This document shows positions 61,980 through 64,000 of a stretch of DNA of 64,000 nt, piece after piece (the stretch's first letter is position 1; each line of letters starts with the position of its first letter). The position numbers and the translations under genes are program-made. Source of the DNA: JAHBNG01 sp039028975. GTDB lineage: Bacteria; Chloroflexota; Anaerolineae; Caldilineales; Caldilineaceae. The DNA lies in the NCBI GenBank assembly GCA_039028975.1, contig JBCCHB010000053.1:1-64000 (forward strand). The letters are read 5' to 3'. The notes under the pieces are model-generated. The model was not told where the DNA came from, made no database searches, and worked only from the letters and a program-made list of their open reading frames with translations.

Positions 61980-62993
61980 ATGAATGACAACAGGACAGAT
62001 TTCCGCATGTCACAACCCGCTATCTATCTCGACAATCTATCCAAAACGTATTTGGTTCCTGAACGCGACCCTGGTGTGATGGCCGCTATGAAGAGCCTGG
62101 TACAGCGACGGCACCGCGAGGTGAAAGCTGTTGATCAGGTTAGCTTTTCTGTAGAGCCAGGTGAGGTTGTCGGTTTTTTGGGACCAAATGGCGCAGGCAA
62201 GACCACTACGTTGAAGATGCTCTCTGGCCTGCTTCACCCAACGGGTGGTGTGGGTACCGTGTTGGGCCATGAGCCTTGGCAGCGCAAGCGCGATTTTCTT
62301 AAGGAGATTACGCTCGTCATGGGGCAACGGAATCAGCTAAACTGGGATATTCCAGCCAGTGACTCATTTGAGTTGAACCGAGTCATCTATCGGGTTCCGC
62401 TAAATGAATATCGCCAGACCTTGGATGAGCTAACCAACTTGCTTGACCTTGGGCCGTTGATCTCCAAGCCGGTGCGCAATCTCTCTCTAGGTGAACGAAT
62501 GAAATGCGAGATTGCGGCAGCACTGCTTCACCGACCCCAGGTCCTCTTTCTGGATGAGCCGACCATTGGGCTGGACGTAACTGCCCAACGCCGCATTCGT
62601 GAGTTTATTCAAGAGTATAACCATCGTCATAATGCAACCATCCTACTGACCAGCCACTATATGGCGGATGTGGAGGCGCTCTGTGAACGAGTGGTCGTGA
62701 TTCATCACGGCAACATTCTATTCGATGGGCCGTTGACTGAGTTGATCGAGCGCTTCTCACCCCATAAGACGATTGCTGTGGAGTTGGAGCAACAGATCGA
62801 TGCATCTACCTATGCGGGGTTTGGTGAGATCGTAACCCAAAATGAATCACAGATTACGGTACGGGTACCGAAAATGGATACGGCTAAAGTGGCCGGCCGC
62901 CTTTTGGCAGAATTGCCCGTTAGCGATCTGACGATTGAGGATCCGCCTATCGAAGAAGTGATCGAGCAAGTCTTTGCCCAGGAGGTGGCATGA
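61980..62993 (+). CDS. ABC-2 type exporter ATP-binding protein
   Basis: 337 residues (an alternative ATG is at 62007). Walker A GFLGPNGAGKTTTLKML, signature LSLGERMKCEIAAALLHRP, Walker B VLFLDEPTIGLD and switch His in SHYMADVEALC. LVMGQRNQLNWDIPASDSF is characteristic of ATPases paired with DUF990/ABC2_membrane_6 permeases. Export of an unknown compound is inferred; the two permeases follow. Confidence 0.95.
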   Translation: MNDNRTDFRMSQPAIYLDNLSKTYLVPERDPGVMAAMKSLVQRRHREVKAVDQVSFSVEPGEVVGFLGPNGAGKTTTLKMLSGLLHPTGGVGTVLGHEPWQRKRDFLKEITLVMGQRNQLNWDIPASDSFELNRVIYRVPLNEYRQTLDELTNLLDLGPLISKPVRNLSLGERMKCEIAAALLHRPQVLFLDEPTIGLDVTAQRRIREFIQEYNHRHNATILLTSHYMADVEALCERVVVIHHGNILFDGPLTELIERFSPHKTIAVELEQQIDASTYAGFGEIVTQNESQITVRVPKMDTAKVAGRLLAELPVSDLTIEDPPIEEVIEQVFAQEVA

Positions 62994-63811
62994 TGAGGGC
63001 TATGGAACTGAGTGGACTAACAGCCATCTATTTCACGCAGTTGAAGACATCGTTAGCGGTTCAATTTCAATACCGATTCTCTATGGGTATCTGGATGATC
63101 AGTCGGGTGCTGGAGCCACTTATCTACCTAGTGGTGTGGACAACCATTACCAAAGCTCAGGGAGGGGAGGTTAGCGGGTATGCAGCCGGAGATTTTTCGG
63201 CCTATTTTATTGTCCTTATGGTTGTCAATCAGGCAACCTTTACTTGGATTATGTTTGTCTATGATTTTAAGATCCGCAGTGGAGAATTCAACTTCACTCT
63301 TTTGCGACCCTTACATCCAATTCACGCCGATATCGCTGACAATGTGGCATATAAAATTCTGACGCTGGTGATTCTCATCCCAGCTATTTTTTTCTTGGCT
63401 TGGCTCTTTCCGCCGACGTTCAACCCTGAGCCTTGGTATCTACTTGCGGGGATCTTGGCTACCATTGTGGCTTTTGTTGGACGCTTTATCATGGAGTGGA
63501 CGTTGGCTATGGCCGCCCTGTGGACGACGCGTACCAACGCCATAAACCAGACCTATTACGTATTTCTCTTCTTCATGTCAGGTCAGATTGCTCCCTTAGA
63601 TGTTATGCCTAACTTTATCCAGGTTCTCTCATTCTTCTTCCCGTTCCGCTGGCATATTGCCTTTCCAGTTCAGTTGATACTAGGGCGGCTAACACCTCAG
63701 GAAGTGCTACTGGGCTTTGCGATGCAGATAGGTTGGCTCATCGCTGCCCTATTCATTCTCTCGGTTGTCTGGCGAGCGGGTATAAAACAGTATTCGGCTG
63801 TGGGATCATAA
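62990..63811 (+). CDS. ABC-2 family transporter permease
   Basis: 273 residues; overlaps the ATPase by 4 bases with GGAGGT just upstream. Six hydrophobic segments. DFKIRSGEFNFTLLRPLHP and FFFPFRWHIAFPVQLILG are hallmarks of the DUF990-type permease. Partner of the next gene. Confidence 0.92.
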   Translation: MMRAMELSGLTAIYFTQLKTSLAVQFQYRFSMGIWMISRVLEPLIYLVVWTTITKAQGGEVSGYAAGDFSAYFIVLMVVNQATFTWIMFVYDFKIRSGEFNFTLLRPLHPIHADIADNVAYKILTLVILIPAIFFLAWLFPPTFNPEPWYLLAGILATIVAFVGRFIMEWTLAMAALWTTRTNAINQTYYVFLFFMSGQIAPLDVMPNFIQVLSFFFPFRWHIAFPVQLILGRLTPQEVLLGFAMQIGWLIAALFILSVVWRAGIKQYSAVGS

Positions 63812-63821
63812 AGGGGATACC

Positions 63822-64000
63822 ATGAACCAATTGCGAGTGTTGTGGACCTTTTTTCGGCTGGGTGCCATGAATGAATTAGCCTACCGGGTCAACTTCTTTA
63901 CCCAGGTGATACAAGTGGCCGTATCACTTGTGCTCTCCCTGGGGGCATTGGCGGTTGTCTTTAATCAAACCGAGACGCTGGGTGGATGGTATCCTGCTGA
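63822..64000 (+). CDS. ABC-2 family permease, second subunit, N-terminal fragment
   Basis: Begins at ATG 63822 (AAGGGGATACC upstream), 10 bp after the previous stop, and runs off the window's end. The 59 visible residues (MNQLRVLWTFFRLGAMNELA…) show the N-terminal strand and first membrane segment typical of the second permease in this operon type. Confidence 0.85.
   Translation, partial: MNQLRVLWTFFRLGAMNELAYRVNFFTQVIQVAVSLVLSLGALAVVFNQTETLGGWYPA

Noticed and set aside
31..64000. tRNA or rRNA genes
   Set aside because: Intergenic regions were read for cloverleaf and CCA-end patterns; none found, although a covariance-model search would be decisive.

Overview
The window looks like a chromosomal segment of a Chloroflexota bacterium, probably close to Anaerolineae/Caldilineae. 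This is inference from style, with no marker gene search behind it. The signs are substrate-binding proteins with a twin-arginine motif plus lipobox, very large secreted proteins with Thr-Pro-rich linkers, a CAP plus triple-LysM protein, WD40 repeat genes and intergenic DNA crowded with palindromic repeats. Base composition looks even along the window. I found no rRNA, tRNA, CRISPR array, prophage or intact insertion sequence.

Layout. 1-648 is the 3' end of a WD40 repeat gene. 950-2361 (minus) is a TetR regulator with a frameshifted short-chain dehydrogenase downstream, sharing a set of operator-like palindromes. 3231-10227 holds a GH95 alpha-L-fucosidase, a PhyH-type oxygenase, a large unrecognised protein and a GNAT fragment. 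10403-19096 is an oligopeptide-type ABC transporter operon (binding protein, two permeases, two ATPases) with a zinc-ribbon/rhomboid protease gene inside it. 19416-21123 is a DapA-family lyase convergent with a GNAT acetyltransferase. 21693-26138 is a sugar-type ABC importer (binding protein, two permeases) with a zinc dehydrogenase. 27987-30780 is a pair of sulfatases. 30989-39077 (minus) encodes two giant exported proteins (CBM9-like/cadherin-like, and vWA-DUF11-vWA). 39364-42775 (minus) carries a DMT permease, an SDR and threonine synthase with a Gln-Gln-Ala repeat. 43030-44771 holds two unrecognised or poorly known genes.

44780-55050 is the most coherent metabolic block: a CitE-like lyase, a class V aminotransferase, a 1002-residue FAD/Fe-S oxidoreductase, a D-threonine-aldolase-family PLP enzyme, a PHP hydrolase, NagA, NagB and an SDR. 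The last six are very closely spaced and probably one operon. The set suggests combined breakdown of amino sugars and 2-hydroxy or beta-hydroxy-amino acids. Together with the fucosidase, the sulfatases and two importers it points to a scavenger of complex, possibly sulfated and fucosylated, polysaccharides.

55112-64000 is mostly housekeeping: a LysM/CAP protein, an S1-domain protein, bS21, IF-1, MutS, and the start of an ABC-2 export operon cut by the window end.

The most distinctive DNA-level signal is the repeat load: at least ten palindromic or MITE-like elements, one family present in three or four copies, different elements at each of the first three junctions of the oligopeptide operon, and small in-frame tandem repeats inside two enzymes. 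No single locus is clearly a new defence or mobile system; the amino-sugar/2-hydroxyacid operon and the zinc-ribbon-rhomboid within a peptide importer are the best candidates for undescribed biology.
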